Assembly: GCF_918797505.1 (NCBI RefSeq)
Contig: NC_092797.1
Coordinates: forward strand, 44,428,157-44,492,156
DNA length: 64,000 nt
From: Bemisia tabaci
Taxonomy: Eukaryota > Arthropoda > Insecta > Hemiptera > Aleyrodidae
Reading direction: 5' to 3'
A program made the translations under genes and the position numbers. Every line of letters begins with the position of its first letter. Positions within the stretch are counted from its first letter, which is position 1. Shown one piece after another: positions 47,178 through 58,242 of the stretch. The notes under the pieces are model-generated. The model saw only the letters and a program-made list of their open reading frames with translations, did not search any database and was not told the DNA's origin.

Positions 47178-47411
47178 AAATTTCCAAACCACGTATCTCG
47201 TTTGCGGTGTTGAAAAATCTCTACTCCCATTTTACTTTTTTACAGGTGAAAATCAACATCGCTCTGTTAAATTTTCACAGAATTTTCTCCGCACGAAAAA
47301 AAAAAAATTATGGCAGTTTTTAAAATAGCCGTTGAGTAGTTTTCCATTCAAAAAATAAAATACGACAGGAGTTGTGCAACGTCGCAAACCGAGAAACGTG
47401 GTTGGGAGTTT
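47178..47411. repeat. Family C element (about 234 bp)
   Basis: Ends AAATTTCCAAACCACGTATCTCG and GAGAAACGTGGTTGGGAGTTT are inverted. It is the least degraded uninterrupted copy. Confidence 0.7.
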
Positions 47412-47642
47412 CCCTGTCGTTATTCCTCATCCCGCGTTAAAGTCTCTCCATTTGAGTTGCCTCACATTACAACTAAAAAACAGTCGCTTCTGCTTAAAGT
47501 TTCGATCGGTTTTTTTCCATTGAACTATTTAACCCAAGTTAAAAGACTCCTTTTAATTTTTAAAATAAAAAACGCGAAAAATTTGAAAAATCCATCACCC
47601 CGATTCGGCAACTCCAGAGGAGGGGGTGGCGGGAGGCGATAC

Positions 47643-47895
47643 CGCCGTGCTAAGGAAGAACGCCGTACGAACATGCGAGAGTTGCCAAATTTCCCTTGAT
47701 AAAACATGTATTTTTGACTACATTCATGCATATTTTTCCTTGAAATTTTCAAATATTTTAGATTAAATTGCGTACAAAATTGTCTGAAATTTTAGGAAAA
47801 TAATGTCCGCAATTTTCCCAGTAAATTCGGTTTTTATCGGAGGAAACTTGGCAACGTCTGAAGGCTCATACGGCGTTCTTCCTTAGCAACGGCAG
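47643..47895. repeat. Family A MITE
   Basis: CGCCGTGCTAAGGAAGAACG to CTTCCTTAGCAACGGCAG. Flanks read GATAC on both sides (47638-47642, 47896-47900), a possible 5-bp duplication. Confidence 0.8.
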
Positions 47896-48274
47896 GATAC
47901 CCCGCCGTGTCCCGGGCCCGTTATCCGTGGGCGCCAGCCACAATGCAGTTTCGAACTAAATGAGTCATTGTTTACGGCGTGTATAATTGTGTATGGGGCG
48001 CATAAAAAAATGGATTTGCCGTGGACGTGTGTGTGATAATATCATTATACTTCCGCGCAATTTGATTTCGAGGCGCGTCCGGATCGTGACTTTGCACCTT
48101 AGCCGCGCCGAGCCAGATAACGGCCTCGCGGCAGATCATTCGGGATTTAAAGTAGACCATTCATCCTTCAAATAGCTTCATTAAGTTCACTCACATCAAC
48201 CTGGTGTGAATTTGTGTAAACGGTGATCTGGCGTCAAATTTCAGATACCTCCTTTTCCACTCATGAGGTATGTT

Positions 48275-48516
48275 CTGCCGTGCTAAGGAAGAACGCCGTA
48301 TGAACATTGATATGTTGTCGAATTTCCTCTGATAAAATTCGAATTTACGAAGGATATCCGAAAAGTCTAACTATTTTGATCGCAATTTAATCTAAAATAT
48401 CCGGAAATTCTGATGGAAAATATGGATAAATTTAGTCAAAAATACATGTTTCATTTGGGGAAATTTGACAACTCTCGAATGTACATTACATACAACGTTC
48501 TTTCTTAGCACGGCAG
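48275..48516. repeat. Family A MITE with TGTT duplication
   Basis: CTGCCGTGCTAAGGAAGAAC to TTTCTTAGCACGGCAG, flanked by TGTT (48271-48274, 48517-48520). Confidence 0.85.
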
Positions 48517-49187
48517 TGTTGATGTCCTGTGGGCTGATTATTGAAATTGAAGGACAAAGAGGACTTAGGGAGTATGGAGCGATCCTATTGGTTGAAACGC
48601 GTGGTTCTCATAAACTGAGGGGAAATATTGGACTAACTGTAGGGTCTCTTGTCGGTTGTCGTTTGTTCGTTTCAGAATTGTTTATAAATTTTAATATTGA
48701 TTGGAATATATGCATGTAAAGTACGAAAATTCCTGCAAACACTTTTAGGTCCATGTCTAAGATCACAGAATCATGACTTGCAGTGTATGTTACTATAGAG
48801 ATAAAGGGATTCAATGACGGACTCATAAAACTGCAAGTGACAGCATGACCCAAAATCTTCGTTTAATTTATCGTTCGTTCGTCATAATCCGCTCATCTTA
48901 AAATCATGACATTTCTGGCCTACTCTTTGACGCAGCCCAAGATACAAGCCTTGAAGATTGAGAACAATCAAATGTTACGGCTTTTCGGCCCGTAAACCCG
49001 CTTAGTACTCTAAGCTCCAGGTTCGTATCATTTCAATCGAGTTAAAGCTGTATCACATACTATCGAGGATGGATATAAATATCATCACAAAACTCCTCGA
49101 AATTTAGAATTTGCCCGCGGGCACGCGTATCATCAATTAGAAAGCACATTTCTGAGAATCGGTAGTAAAAAAACAATGAGGCCCACG

Positions 49188-49440
49188 CCGCCGTGCTAAG
49201 GAAGAACGCCGTATGAACATTCGAGAGTAGCCACATTTCCTTGTCTAAAATGTTTATTTTTGAGGAAAGTTATGGATATTTTTCCTTGAAATTCTCAGGA
49301 ACTTTAGAACGCAGTGCGAACAAAATTCTCTGAAAATTTGAAAGAAAAATATTCATAGGTGTACCAGGAAATTCGTGTTTTACATGCGGAAATTTGGCAA
49401 CGCTTGAAGGTTCATACGGCATTTTTCCTTAGCACGGCAG
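49188..49440. repeat. Family A MITE
   Basis: CCGCCGTGCTAAGGAAGAAC to TTTTTCCTTAGCACGGCAG. Flanks CACG / TACG match in three of four bases. Confidence 0.85.
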
Positions 49441-49839
49441 TACGAGAGGTATCAGGATGCATGAATAGAGACTAACGTAGAAACACTCGTGCGTATTACG
49501 AAGGGCAGAATCCTGGTAACTTAGAGTACGTTGTAAAAACTTGTTTTAAGGTTGATTTTTGAACAGCAACAATTGGAATAGTATCCAAAACTGTCTGCAC
49601 ATTTCAAAAAGGAGTCTTAAGTTTAAAAACCTACTGAATAATGGGTACCCTCTCTATTCTAATAAAATCATTTTAAGATGCGATGGACGGGGTGAGGTAG
49701 GAGAGTAAGACGGGCCAAAGGTCGCCGAATTCCGAAGAAGGAATCAAAATTCAGAGTAAGTCATTAACAATATTGTTTGGCAGGAAATTTTTCTTTGAAA
49801 CAACGTTGTGTTATTCAAATAAGATTATTTGCTCATTAA

Positions 49840-49925
49840 CCGCCAACCGCCGATATCGACGATTTCGCTGGCCGCAAAGCGGCTCTTGGGGGCGCGTGGC
49901 GCCCCGGGGGTTGGTCTCCTGGTCA
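49840..49925. other. GC-rich hairpin-forming patch
   Basis: GGCCGCAAAGCGGCTC and GGGGGCGCGTGGCGCCCC can form two adjacent stems. It resembles the compact hairpins in SINE or Helitron 3' ends, but no further support exists. Confidence 0.3.
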
Positions 49926-50435
49926 TTTTTTAAAATGATTCGAAATATCCTCGATGATACCAGCCAAACTTACAACTGAATTAGATCTCTGAAACATTTG
50001 CGATTCCCATTTAAATCAGTGTTTTTTAAAACATCTGAAACAATTTAATGGTAAAAGTCCATATAATCTTACAAAATATATTGAGAGAGCCGTATTATGT
50101 CCAATCAAACTTATGTCAACCAAATTATTAATAGATATTAGCAACAATAAAATCGTTTTAAATGACATGAATCTGTGCATGAATACCAGGTAAAAAGGAT
50201 TTAAAAGAATCAAAAGCGCGTGTCTCACTACTCTGATGAATTCACGAATGTCATGTTCATTGATGGAATTATTGCCTTTCAATGCACTGGATGGACTGTC
50301 ATGCATGGCATGTTACATGAAGGAATTTCTACTGGCTGAATTTTAATTTTTCGATACTTTTAGATTCCTTCATTGTTACGAGAGTGTATTTAGAATTGCG
50401 TATTAATTTGAAATCTTCAATGTGTGTCTTAATAG

Positions 50436-50539
50436 GTCAACTACTACACAAGCCAGAAGATGTGAGCATCGAAGATGAAGGAATGACAGGCGTTATCGAC
50501 GAATCTGCCGTCGCTACACCAGAAGAAAGAGCAATTTTG
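50436..50539 (+). CDS. Exon 3: short acidic segment
   Basis: The acceptor is CTTAATAG at 50435 and the donor is TTTTG|GTAAGG at 50540. Two bases complete a Gly codon, then 34 residues follow, beginning QLLHKPEDVSIEDEGMTGVI. It is acidic, with a PEDVSIEDEG run and no cysteines. A second GT five bases on (50545) would shift the frame against exon 4, so the first donor is preferred. The exon is confirmed mainly by phase: it accepts the phase-1 split of exon 2 and delivers phase 0, which exon 4 needs. It is isolated between an 8.5-kb and a 7.1-kb intron. Confidence 0.6.
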
Positions 50540-50736
50540 GTAAGGTAACTTTTTCTTATTCTCCGTATGATAATCACTGCTCTTATATTCTTTCGTTACA
50601 TCAAGTCGCACCGTACTCACGACCTTCGTTAAAATAAATTTACCCGTCAAATCCTGACAAGTTTGCTCTTCTCGACCACTGGATCACGGGATGTTCAAAG
50701 GAGTAGTATAACCTTGACGCAGTAGAAATCAAAATA

Positions 50737-50842
50737 ATGAGGAAAAAAGAAGGGGAAGGGGAAGGGGAAGGGAAAAAGAAGAGGGAGAAACAGAAAAATA
50801 TGAAGGAGGAGAGGAAGGAAAAGACAAAAGAAAAGATATGTT
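50737..50842. repeat. GA-rich purine tract
   Basis: GAAGGGGAAGGGGAAGGGGA and related units on the plus strand, about 200 bases after exon 3. Confidence 0.75.
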
Positions 50843-51103
50843 TAATGTATTCTTAACTTCGTGCAAAGGACTTGCGTGTTACATAGTTCCTTTTGATTTA
50901 ATAAATTTTCACTTCGTCCCTTCAGCAAAAATACGTCCATTTTCCATGTGACAGCAAAACGTCCAGTTTACAATGCCACTCTAATTTTGAAGGAAAGATT
51001 GAAAATAATCCCGCTGTTAAAGAACGGTCAGTAGATACACACATGTCGGTATATTTAATGTTAGATTATAGAGCTTTAAGGACCCAAAAGGGCAACCAAC
51101 CTA

Positions 51104-51717
51104 CAGGGCCGGATTTAGGGGGTGGCCACTTGGGCCCGGCCCATGGCGGCAAATTTTAGGGGGCGGCAAATGTTGCAATTTTTTCAAATTTAGGTATAAA
51201 AAAAATTGGATTCAGAAATAAAATTACAAACGAGAAAGGGGACAAAATCTCTCATTTCCTGAGAGATAAAGTACAGTAATTTCTAATTTGTTCGTCTTTT
51301 GGTGATACATGAGACAGAGCCTTCTATTAGTCTAGTTGAGAGAGAAACCAAACACGCAGTTGGGCCTGGAGCGGCGCGGCGCCAAGAGCAATGGTGACTT
51401 GAGATAAAAAGGAGAAGCCCTTGTCGCGCCGGTCAGCATGAAACATATATTAGCACCTACAAGACTCCACGAATACTTCACGCATTGCGTCAATCGTAGT
51501 GCGGTCAGCAGCGGTTGGCGTGAAACTCATAGTGCCTACAAGACTGAAAGGATGCTTCACGCATTGCGCCAAACACAATGCGGATGACGTGGTGGCGGAA
51601 ATTAAAATTATTACCTAAACCACATTCATGTTTATTCTTTCATAATTTTTTCGTTCATTTCTTATGAATGAAAGGCCTTGTCCACACAGAGAAAGGTTTA
51701 TGGAACTTAACTTTCGC
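51104..51717. repeat. Family P element, copy 1 (about 614 bp)
   Basis: Starts CAGGGCCGGATTTAGGGGGT, a hAT-like terminus. It is colinear with 61782-62463. Two inner units begin at 51453 and 51532 (GCCTACAAGACT...TTCACGCATTGCG). Confidence 0.7.
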
Positions 51718-51811
51718 ACAAAGTTCCGTGAATTTTTGCTAGTGTTGACATGGTATTCACAAATTATTGTAATTTATGAAACGACGCGACGGGTAGTATG
51801 AATGGAGATGT

Positions 51812-52308
51812 TGCATGTGTGAGGAATTTGCGATTTGACTATAAATTCTTATGTAAAAGTCCGCGAGAAACACGATGGTGCCACTGGTTTTCTCTGAAGT
51901 CAACTCCCAAGCTCAAAAAAAGCTCTCAAATTGAGGCTAAAATGGAGGGAATATCCCAGAATATCCCACGCTAACGTGATAGTCCACATTTACATCAAGA
52001 CAAACTCTCCATGCAAAGATAGGGAGCAAATACATTAGCAGTGATGCCGTGTTTTCAGTTCTAGAGTCCCCAAATAAAGTGGCAGCCCTGTCAATGTATT
52101 TGCTCCCTATCTTTGCATGGAGAGTTTGTCTCGATGTAGAGGTGGACTCTCAGGACAGCGCGGGATATCCCCTCCATTTTGGCCTCAACTTGAGAGCTTT
52201 TTTGAGCTTGGGAGTTGATTTCAGAGAAAACTAGTGGCACCATCGTGTTTCTCGCAAACTTTTACATAATAATCAACAGTCAAATCTCAAATTCCTCCCA
52301 CATACAAC
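51812..52308. repeat. Family R long foldback, copy 2 (about 497 bp)
   Basis: Same arms and centre as 40458-40942 (GCTCCCTATCTTTGCATGGA, GAGGCTAAAATGGAGGGAAT). The arms are less eroded than in copy 1. Confidence 0.8.
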
Positions 52309-52349
52309 ACCTTCATTGTGAAAATTAGTACCACTGGATAATTCGAGTT

Positions 52350-52453
52350 CATAGGTTAGCTGCCCTTTCGGGTCCCAAGCGCTACATGACCTGATCAAAC
52401 CTAACCTCCAAATTTTCGAGTTGTCCATACTTTCCATATAGAGGTACTCTATA
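52350..52453. repeat. Family N fragment (right end)
   Basis: ATAGGTTAGCTGCCCTTTCG and GTCCATACTTTCCATATAGA then GGTACTCT match a family N end. Confidence 0.45.
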
Positions 52454-52825
52454 GCTGGACCGGGAGGGCGGCGTGGAAGCGGGACTTGGGCTTGGGCCTT
52501 GGCGCGACCTTCACGGACGGCGGCGCGGGGCTGCGTGCGGGACTCGGGCGCCGCGACGCGCTCCACGCATGAGCACCGGCACTGAGCAGCGGCGCGCAGC
52601 GAGCATGCCCATTGAGGAATCGTGCGCGTCGCCGCCGGTGAATGAAAACGGTGGCACACTGAATGCCGAACGGTAATTGCCCGGTGGCACTGCACTGCCA
52701 CCGCGCATGCTCGCCCGCACTTCCGATCCTCCTATCTTCATCGGCACGACATCCAGCCCAGCGTCACGTTGTTGAGTGGCGGTAAAAATCCCCGCGCACC
52801 GCCGACCACGAATCGCCATGGCCGG
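52440..52825. other. GC/CpG-rich island in intron 3
   Basis: The largest strongly GC-rich patch outside the exons, open on both strands. A 142-codon minus ORF and a plus ORF overlap here, so neither is convincing. It could be regulatory or an unrecognised exon. Confidence 0.35.
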
Positions 52826-52838
52826 AGGCCCCTGTATT

Positions 52839-53097
52839 CTGCCGTGCTAAGGAAGAACGCCGTATGAGCCTTCAGACGTTGCCGAATTTCCTTCTTTGAA
52901 ACGCGGATTCAATAAGAAAATTGTAATTTTTTTTCCAAAAATGTCAGACAATTTTGTACGCAATTTAATCTAAAATAGGTAGCTGAAAATTTCAAGAGAA
53001 AATATGCTATAATTGGTTGCATGAAAAATACATGTTTTATCAAGGAAAATTCGGCAACTCACGAATGTTCATACGGCGTTTTTCCTTAGCACGGCAG
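52839..53097. repeat. Family A MITE with TATT duplication
   Basis: CTGCCGTGCTAAGGAAGAAC to TTTTTCCTTAGCACGGCAG, flanked by TATT (52835-52838, 53098-53101). Confidence 0.85.
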
Positions 53098-53289
53098 TAT
53101 TCACGCCCAGATTCAGTGGGCTCTTCGTAACCCGAGTCTGGCAGCTTCGAGTTTTTTCCACCCGAGTGCAAAAATATCTGAAGACCCTCCGAGTTTCCTC
53201 CAAATTTTTCTTCTGCAGTTTTGTTGCTAAGCAAAATGTTTCTACGGATCTGGGTGTTTCTTTGGAAATTTTAAAACCACCCTCGTGCG

Positions 53290-53886
53290 ACACACACAGA
53301 AAAAAAGAGAAAGATGGGGGAAAAGGTAGAGGAAGACAAGAGAGAAGAAAAAGAATGATGAGAAATAGAGGAACAAAAACATGGAGAAAAAGAAAGGTTT
53401 TTTCCCCATTTTATCTTCCTTTTATTCCTACTCTTCTTCTCTTCACTCTTTTCCTGCTTGTAACCCTCCTTACTCTCTTCCTTCTTTCTCATCTTCTTAT
53501 TTCTCTTCTCCTTTCTCTTCTCATTCACTTTTCTCATCTTCTTATTCTTTTCTTTCTTCTATTTTTCTCCTTTCCCTTCTTCTTTTTCCTCTCGTCCTTC
53601 TGTATCTTCTCATTTTTCTTACTCCTTCTCCTCCTTTCTCCTCTCCTCCTTTCTCCTCTCCTCCTTTCTCCTCTCCTCCTTTCTCCTCTCCTCCTTGTTT
53701 TCCTCCTATTCCCCTTTCTGTGTTTCTTATTCATTCTCTTTGTCTCCTTTCTCGTATCCTCTTTTCCTTTCATTTCTCTATTTCTTCTTTCTCCCTTTTT
53801 TGTCTCTCTTTTCTTCTTTTCCTTTCTTCTCCTTTCCTTTCTTCTCCTTTCTTTCCTTCTCCTTCCTCTCCTTCTCATTCTTATGA
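53290..53886. repeat. Purine tract switching to long pyrimidine tract
   Basis: 53290-53398 is GA-rich and 53399-53886 is CT-rich on the same strand. Within it, 53628-53694 has four copies of a CTCCTCCTTTCTCCT 15-mer. A 295-codon ORF across it is a composition artefact. Confidence 0.8.
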
Positions 53887-54955
53887 TCAGTTCTCCTCCA
53901 CTTACGATTGGTACAATAATCAAAACTATAAGACTTGTGCAATGTGTCAATCACTTTAGGATACTTCAGAGACTTAAACGAGCGTATAGAAAAGTAATCT
54001 CATTAGCACTGAGTGGCACACGCTCTGAGATCGGAACTAATCCAATACTTTAGAACAACACATATGCTACACGTGACAAACTCTGTGTTTTCCAACTGTG
54101 AGTTCAACTAAATTTATCAATGTGAAAATTGAAAATAATGTATATCGGAGATAAATCCAATGCCTAGGTTTATAAACATTATTTGATTGAATTTAATGGC
54201 GCTTAATGTGCCAACAACTTTAAAGTAATTATTTTACATTCAAGAGAAAAATTGCAAGATTCTAGTGAATTGTTCCAATTATTAGAATGTTTCACTATAT
54301 TGGATTTATAAAAGCACCAGTATCCTGTGAAAAACGTAAAATAGCCCTTCGCTGCTGCGTTCATTGACTCATTGAAATTATATTTGAATCCCAGAGGGTT
54401 AATATCGAATGAAATTTTCACTTATTTTTTACGCTTGAAAGGGGATGTGTGCACTTGAGAAAATATTTTTAGCATTGATTCCAATCAAACGGTTGAATTT
54501 AAGCATCATGCAATCTGAAAAGATTTGTAACACAGCTCTCTCACTGACTAAATCACCGGGTGTTTTTTTAATAATAATTCAACCCATTTTCTCACGGCCT
54601 GAAAAAGGATGTGCATATTTTTGCGGTCATCTCTCCTTTTTCAATGTCAAAATACGAGGCGAGGTCCTTTACGTTATTGGGAGCATGACACCTCCTCTGA
54701 ATTTATGAAAAATATTATGATCCGCATTCCAGATTACATAAACATTAGAAACTTTTGCTTTGGATCTGAATCATTCACTCGTCACAAAAGGCCTTAAAAT
54801 CAACCACGCCCTTACTTCAAGACGAGATTTTTCCTCTAAATTGTATCCGACTCCCTTCTCCGACTTAAAGGTTGACAGAACTACGCGGCAACAAAAAAAC
54901 TTATTCTTCAAAAGTCTGTGGTAACGCTGCACACAATAAAGAGCATTTTTTCGTT
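53887..54955. other. Unassigned part of intron 3
   Basis: AT-rich; nothing recognisable. Confidence 0.3.
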
Positions 54956-54962
54956 GTATAAA

Positions 54963-55456
54963 AAGAGGCCGTATGAACATTCAAATATTACTACATTTCT
55001 CCCTTTATAATATGAATTTTCTGATGAACTGGAGACTGTTCTTCCGTGTTAAGGGAAAACGTCATAAGAACATTCGCGAGTTGCAAAATTTCCTCGGATA
55101 AAATGTGTATTTTTGAGGAAAGTTGTGCACACTGTTCCTTGACATTTTTAGATATTTTAGATTAAACTTCGAAAAAATTTACAGAAAAATTCGAAGAAAA
55201 AGTTCTGAATTCTTCCGGTAGATTCGTATTTTATTGAAAAAAATATGGCAACGTCTAAAGGCTGAAACGGCGTCCATTCTCAGCAAGGCAGTATATTGGT
55301 TTCTGATTTTTTTAGCCGATATTCTTCACAATTTATATTACCATGTCTGACAATTTCGAGGAAAAGTATTTTATTTTTCCTCAAAAATTAGTATTTCATC
55401 CGAGAACATTTTGCAACGCGTGGATGTTCATACGGCATTCTTACTTAAAACGGCAG
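54963..55456. repeat. Old family A copy split by a younger family A copy
   Basis: Left half 54963-55040 (AGAGGCCGTATGAACATTCA) and right half 55292-55456 (TGTTCATACGGCATTCTTAC, AAAACGGCAG) flank an inner complete copy. Confidence 0.65.
55041..55291. repeat. Family A MITE nested in family A
   Basis: CTTCCGTGTTAAGGGAAAAC to GGCGTCCATTCTCAGCAAGG then CAG. Confidence 0.7.
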
Positions 55457-56243
55457 ACCGACTGTACCTTGATGCGCTAGGGTCTGCATTATCTTAGATT
55501 TCGTTCAAAATCGCAGAATTATTTACGGCGATTCGTGCAGAACTGCCCTTGTTTACAGTTTTATGCTACCGACTGAATTTTAATTGACTCCCGTTGAAAC
55601 GGGCATGAGATGCTCGTGCGAATTTCTTGAGCTGCTCAAACAATAGACAAAATATGCGTTGCAAGACTGTCCGATTTTGCGTCGAATGTTTAACTTGGCG
55701 TGCTTGTTATTAACCGTCACTAATGTTTTTATTACCTCACTATGCGCAATGCAGCAGGAGCAATTTAATGCGTAATCTAGGTAAGAAGGATGTAGACGGA
55801 GGTATTTTTAGGCCACAAGGCCTTCGTGTGAGGTTGAGTATAGGTCAGTGAGCGAGGTCGGCTTAAGTCAGTGTACCAAACGGTGACGGATAGAAAATTT
55901 CGAACTCTCCACTACCATCTTCTTCATAGATGTAAACCTCTTTTTTAATCTATTAAATTGTCTATTGGTGACGTCAAATGTAATGGTTCATCGATCGACA
56001 GCTATCAAAGGAGTGGTTCTACCTATTGAGCAATTTTTCCTTACTCAATTGCATTTTTGGCACAGACCAAAGTAGCACAGTGCAATACAAATATTAGGGT
56101 ATCAAATTATGATTTCATTCCATAAAATTGAAATATTCTACCATGAAATTGCAATATTTTTACATGATTTTGTCCATGATTGCCGATTTTAAACTCAATA
56201 AGATGAGTTAGAGAGACACGATGCAATGCCTGAATTCATAACA
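55457..56243. other. Unassigned part of intron 3
   Basis: Nothing recognisable. Confidence 0.3.
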
Positions 56244-56244
56244 A

Positions 56245-56494
56245 TAAAATACAAGAAATACACACCAAATCGGTTTACAAGGCTAAAAACAGAGTACTCA
56301 AACTCAACCAGGACGTTTCGGGCCTGTTCGCACTAATTCCTGCTTTGGTTAGTTGCATGCTCATTTCTTCGTTTTAATTTTCAAATTATAGCTTTTGTTT
56401 CGGTTGAGATTGGGCATAATTGGCCCAAAACGTTCCGGTTATTTTTATTTACTCTGGTTTAGCCTTGTAAACCCTTTTGTTGTGTATTTCTTAT
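56245..56494. repeat. Foldback element (about 250 bp)
   Basis: Left arm AAGAAATACACACCAAATCG, GTTTACAAGGCTAAAAACAG and ACGTTTCGGGCC; complementary right arm GGCCCAAAACGT... to GTGTATTTCTTAT. Confidence 0.75.
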
Positions 56495-56657
56495 ATTTCA
56501 TTGAATGATTTACGTGGATCAGAAAGATAGGCAATTTGTAATGTAAAGAAAATTACAATTTATTTAAATTTCATTGCTATACATTTCAATAAAATATGCC
56601 CCTCTATTCAGGAGGTAAGCAACATACACTGAAATGCATAATAATTTTACCATATAC

Positions 56658-57164
56658 TGCCGTACTTAAGAAGAACACCTTCATGAACCTTTAGACGTTG
56701 CTATATTTCCTTCGATACAAAACGAATGTACTACATAAATTCTGAATATTTTTTCCAATTTTTCATACACTTCTGTTCGCAATGCAATTTAAAATAGCTC
56801 AGAACGCCAAGAAAAATATCGACGGCGTAAGTCCGCAATCACATATCTCGTTTGCGGTGTCTGAAAATATCCGCCTCTTCCTTATTTTTTTAAAGGAGAA
56901 CAAATCAACACCATTCCTTGGAAGTTTTTGCAGAATTTTCTTCGCACAGAAAAGAAAAATCACGGCAGTTTTAAAGAATTGCCGTTGAGTAGTTTTCCGT
57001 TTAAAAGATAAGGAATAACAGGAAATCTGCGACGTCGCAAACCAAGTTATGTGATTGCCGACTTACACCGTCGATATGCATAGCTTTCCTCAGAAAATAA
57101 TAATTTATCGTGGGAACTTTGGCAACCTCTGAAGGTTCATACGACGTTTTTCCCTAGACGGCAG
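56658..57164. repeat. Family A MITE with nested family C
   Basis: CTGCCGTACTTAAGAAGAAC to CGACGTTTTTCCCTAGACGG then CAG. Length 507 bp because a 240-bp family C element is inserted. Confidence 0.75.
56827..57066. repeat. Family C element nested in family A
   Basis: GTAAGTCCGCAATCACATATCTCG to AAGTTATGTGATTGCCGACTTAC, with inverted ends. Confidence 0.75.
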
Positions 57165-57169
57165 TATGT

Positions 57170-57420
57170 TGCCGTGCTAAGGAAAAACGCCGTATGAACA
57201 TGCGAGAGTAGCCAAATTTCCTCCGATAAAATGTTAATTTTTCAGGAAAATTATCTGTATTTTTGCTCGAAATTTGCAAACTTTTTAAATCAAATTACAA
57301 GCAAAATTGCCCGAGAAATTGGAAGAAAAATATTTGAAAATTTTATTGAAAATTAGTGATTTGTTAAAGGAAATTTGGCAATGCCTGAAGGCTCATACGG
57401 CGTTTTCCCTAAGCACGGCG
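57170..57420. repeat. Family A MITE, five bases after the previous copy
   Basis: TGCCGTGCTAAGGAAAAACG to GGCGTTTTCCCTAAGCACGG. Only TATGT separates it from the copy ending at 57164, and TATG follows it after CGGCGG. Confidence 0.8.
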
Positions 57421-57590
57421 GTATGGCTGCAATTTATTGCAATCCGTGTTACTCGGGGAGTTGAACCGTTTAAAGAACGATTCTGTAACTGGCGGAACTG
57501 GGCGATTTGACCCGGTCATTAGTGATGGGTTCCCTACTCTTGCGGCGATGAGCGTGGACTGATAAGGCGGTTGCGTCGTTGGGTTTTCAG

Positions 57591-57745
57591 GAGCAGAAGC
57601 AGCATCGCACGAGCTCTTACGCAGTCGAGGAGTTCCCGGAGCTGGAGCTTCCTGCCAACCATAAGCTTTCACCCAGCGAGGAAGACACGCAGCAGCACCA
57701 CGAGGACCCCGCCGACGAGACCCGGCCCGGACAAAAGAATAGCAA
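57591..57745 (+). CDS. Exon 4: Glu/His/Gln-rich segment
   Basis: The acceptor is GGGTTTTCAG at 57590 and the donor is AGCAA|GTGAGT at 57746. It encodes 51 residues plus two bases, beginning EQKQHRTSSYAVEEFPELEL and continuing with SPSEEDTQQHHEDPADETRP. It is strongly acidic and Gln/His-rich with no cysteines, similar in character to exons 3 and 5. The exon is GC-rich relative to its intron. If the donor were ignored, the frame would stop two codons later at TGA. It lies about 170 bp downstream of two adjacent family A MITEs. Confidence 0.65.
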
Positions 57746-57859
57746 GTGAGTAGTTTCCATGCTCTCGTCACGTGCCGCGTGGCTCGGGACTCCACCCACA
57801 CCCACCTGTTGCCATCCAGGTTCCGGCCAATCATGCTTCCCGTTTCGATACTTTTGATT

Positions 57860-58242
57860 AGAGTACCTGTATAGCGAGAGTATGGACAGATGTGAAACTC
57901 CGAAAATCCACCAGGCCTTCACCGATGCCTCCGCGAATAAAGTTAGGGCCCAGAAATGCAGCCAACCTAGGAATTTCAATTATCCAGAGCGATTTATTAA
58001 TACAATTGTTACGAACCACCGTTTATAAAGCACGTATTCGACTTAGTTTTTGCGAAAATTTACTCATTTTTGCGGAAGAACGCTCATTTATGTGCATCCT
58101 TAGCCATCTTGGTCAGAATTGGAATCTGCAGATTGGCAGTGAAATTTTGTGCGTTAAAAGTTGGATAGAAGGGTGGCTGCACTTTTGGGCCCTAAGCCCT
58201 CCATGAAGCGATCTGTCCATACTCTCGCTGTACAGATACTCT
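57860..58242. repeat. Family N element (383 bp) with 10-bp duplication
   Basis: AGAGTACCTGTATAGCGAGA to CTCGCTGTACAGATACTCT, flanked by ACTTTTGATT at 57850-57859 and 58243-58252. A 9-11-bp duplication fits Mutator-like insertion. Confidence 0.85.

Larger units (their letters stand above)
41934..50435 (+). other. Intron 2
   Basis: About 8.5 kb, bounded by GTAATT and TTAATAG. It holds family J, the 44-kb tandem array with a family F insertion, a GC-rich island (45000-45350), families E plus D, a family C copy and three family A copies. The stretch 45891-47177 is AT-rich with no recognisable element. Confidence 0.6.
50540..57590 (+). other. Intron 3
   Basis: About 7.1 kb. It holds a GA-rich tract, a family P element, a family R foldback, a GC-rich island, several family A copies (including A inside A, and A with C inside), a large purine/pyrimidine tract and a foldback at 56.3 kb. 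The stretch 53890-54955 shows nothing I can name. Confidence 0.6.

Noticed and set aside
52273..52819. Minus-strand ORFs of 142 and 102 codons
   Set aside because: They run through a family R end, a family N fragment and a GC-rich island, overlap plus-strand ORFs, and show random-looking peptides.
53166..54053. 295-codon plus-strand ORF, the longest in the window
   Set aside because: It is the translation of a polypyrimidine tract (Leu/Ser/Phe-rich) in an intron, open in several frames on both strands.
57409..57979. Minus-strand ORFs of 120-141 codons over exon 4
   Set aside because: They overlap a family A MITE, exon 4 and a family N element; no recognisable peptide.
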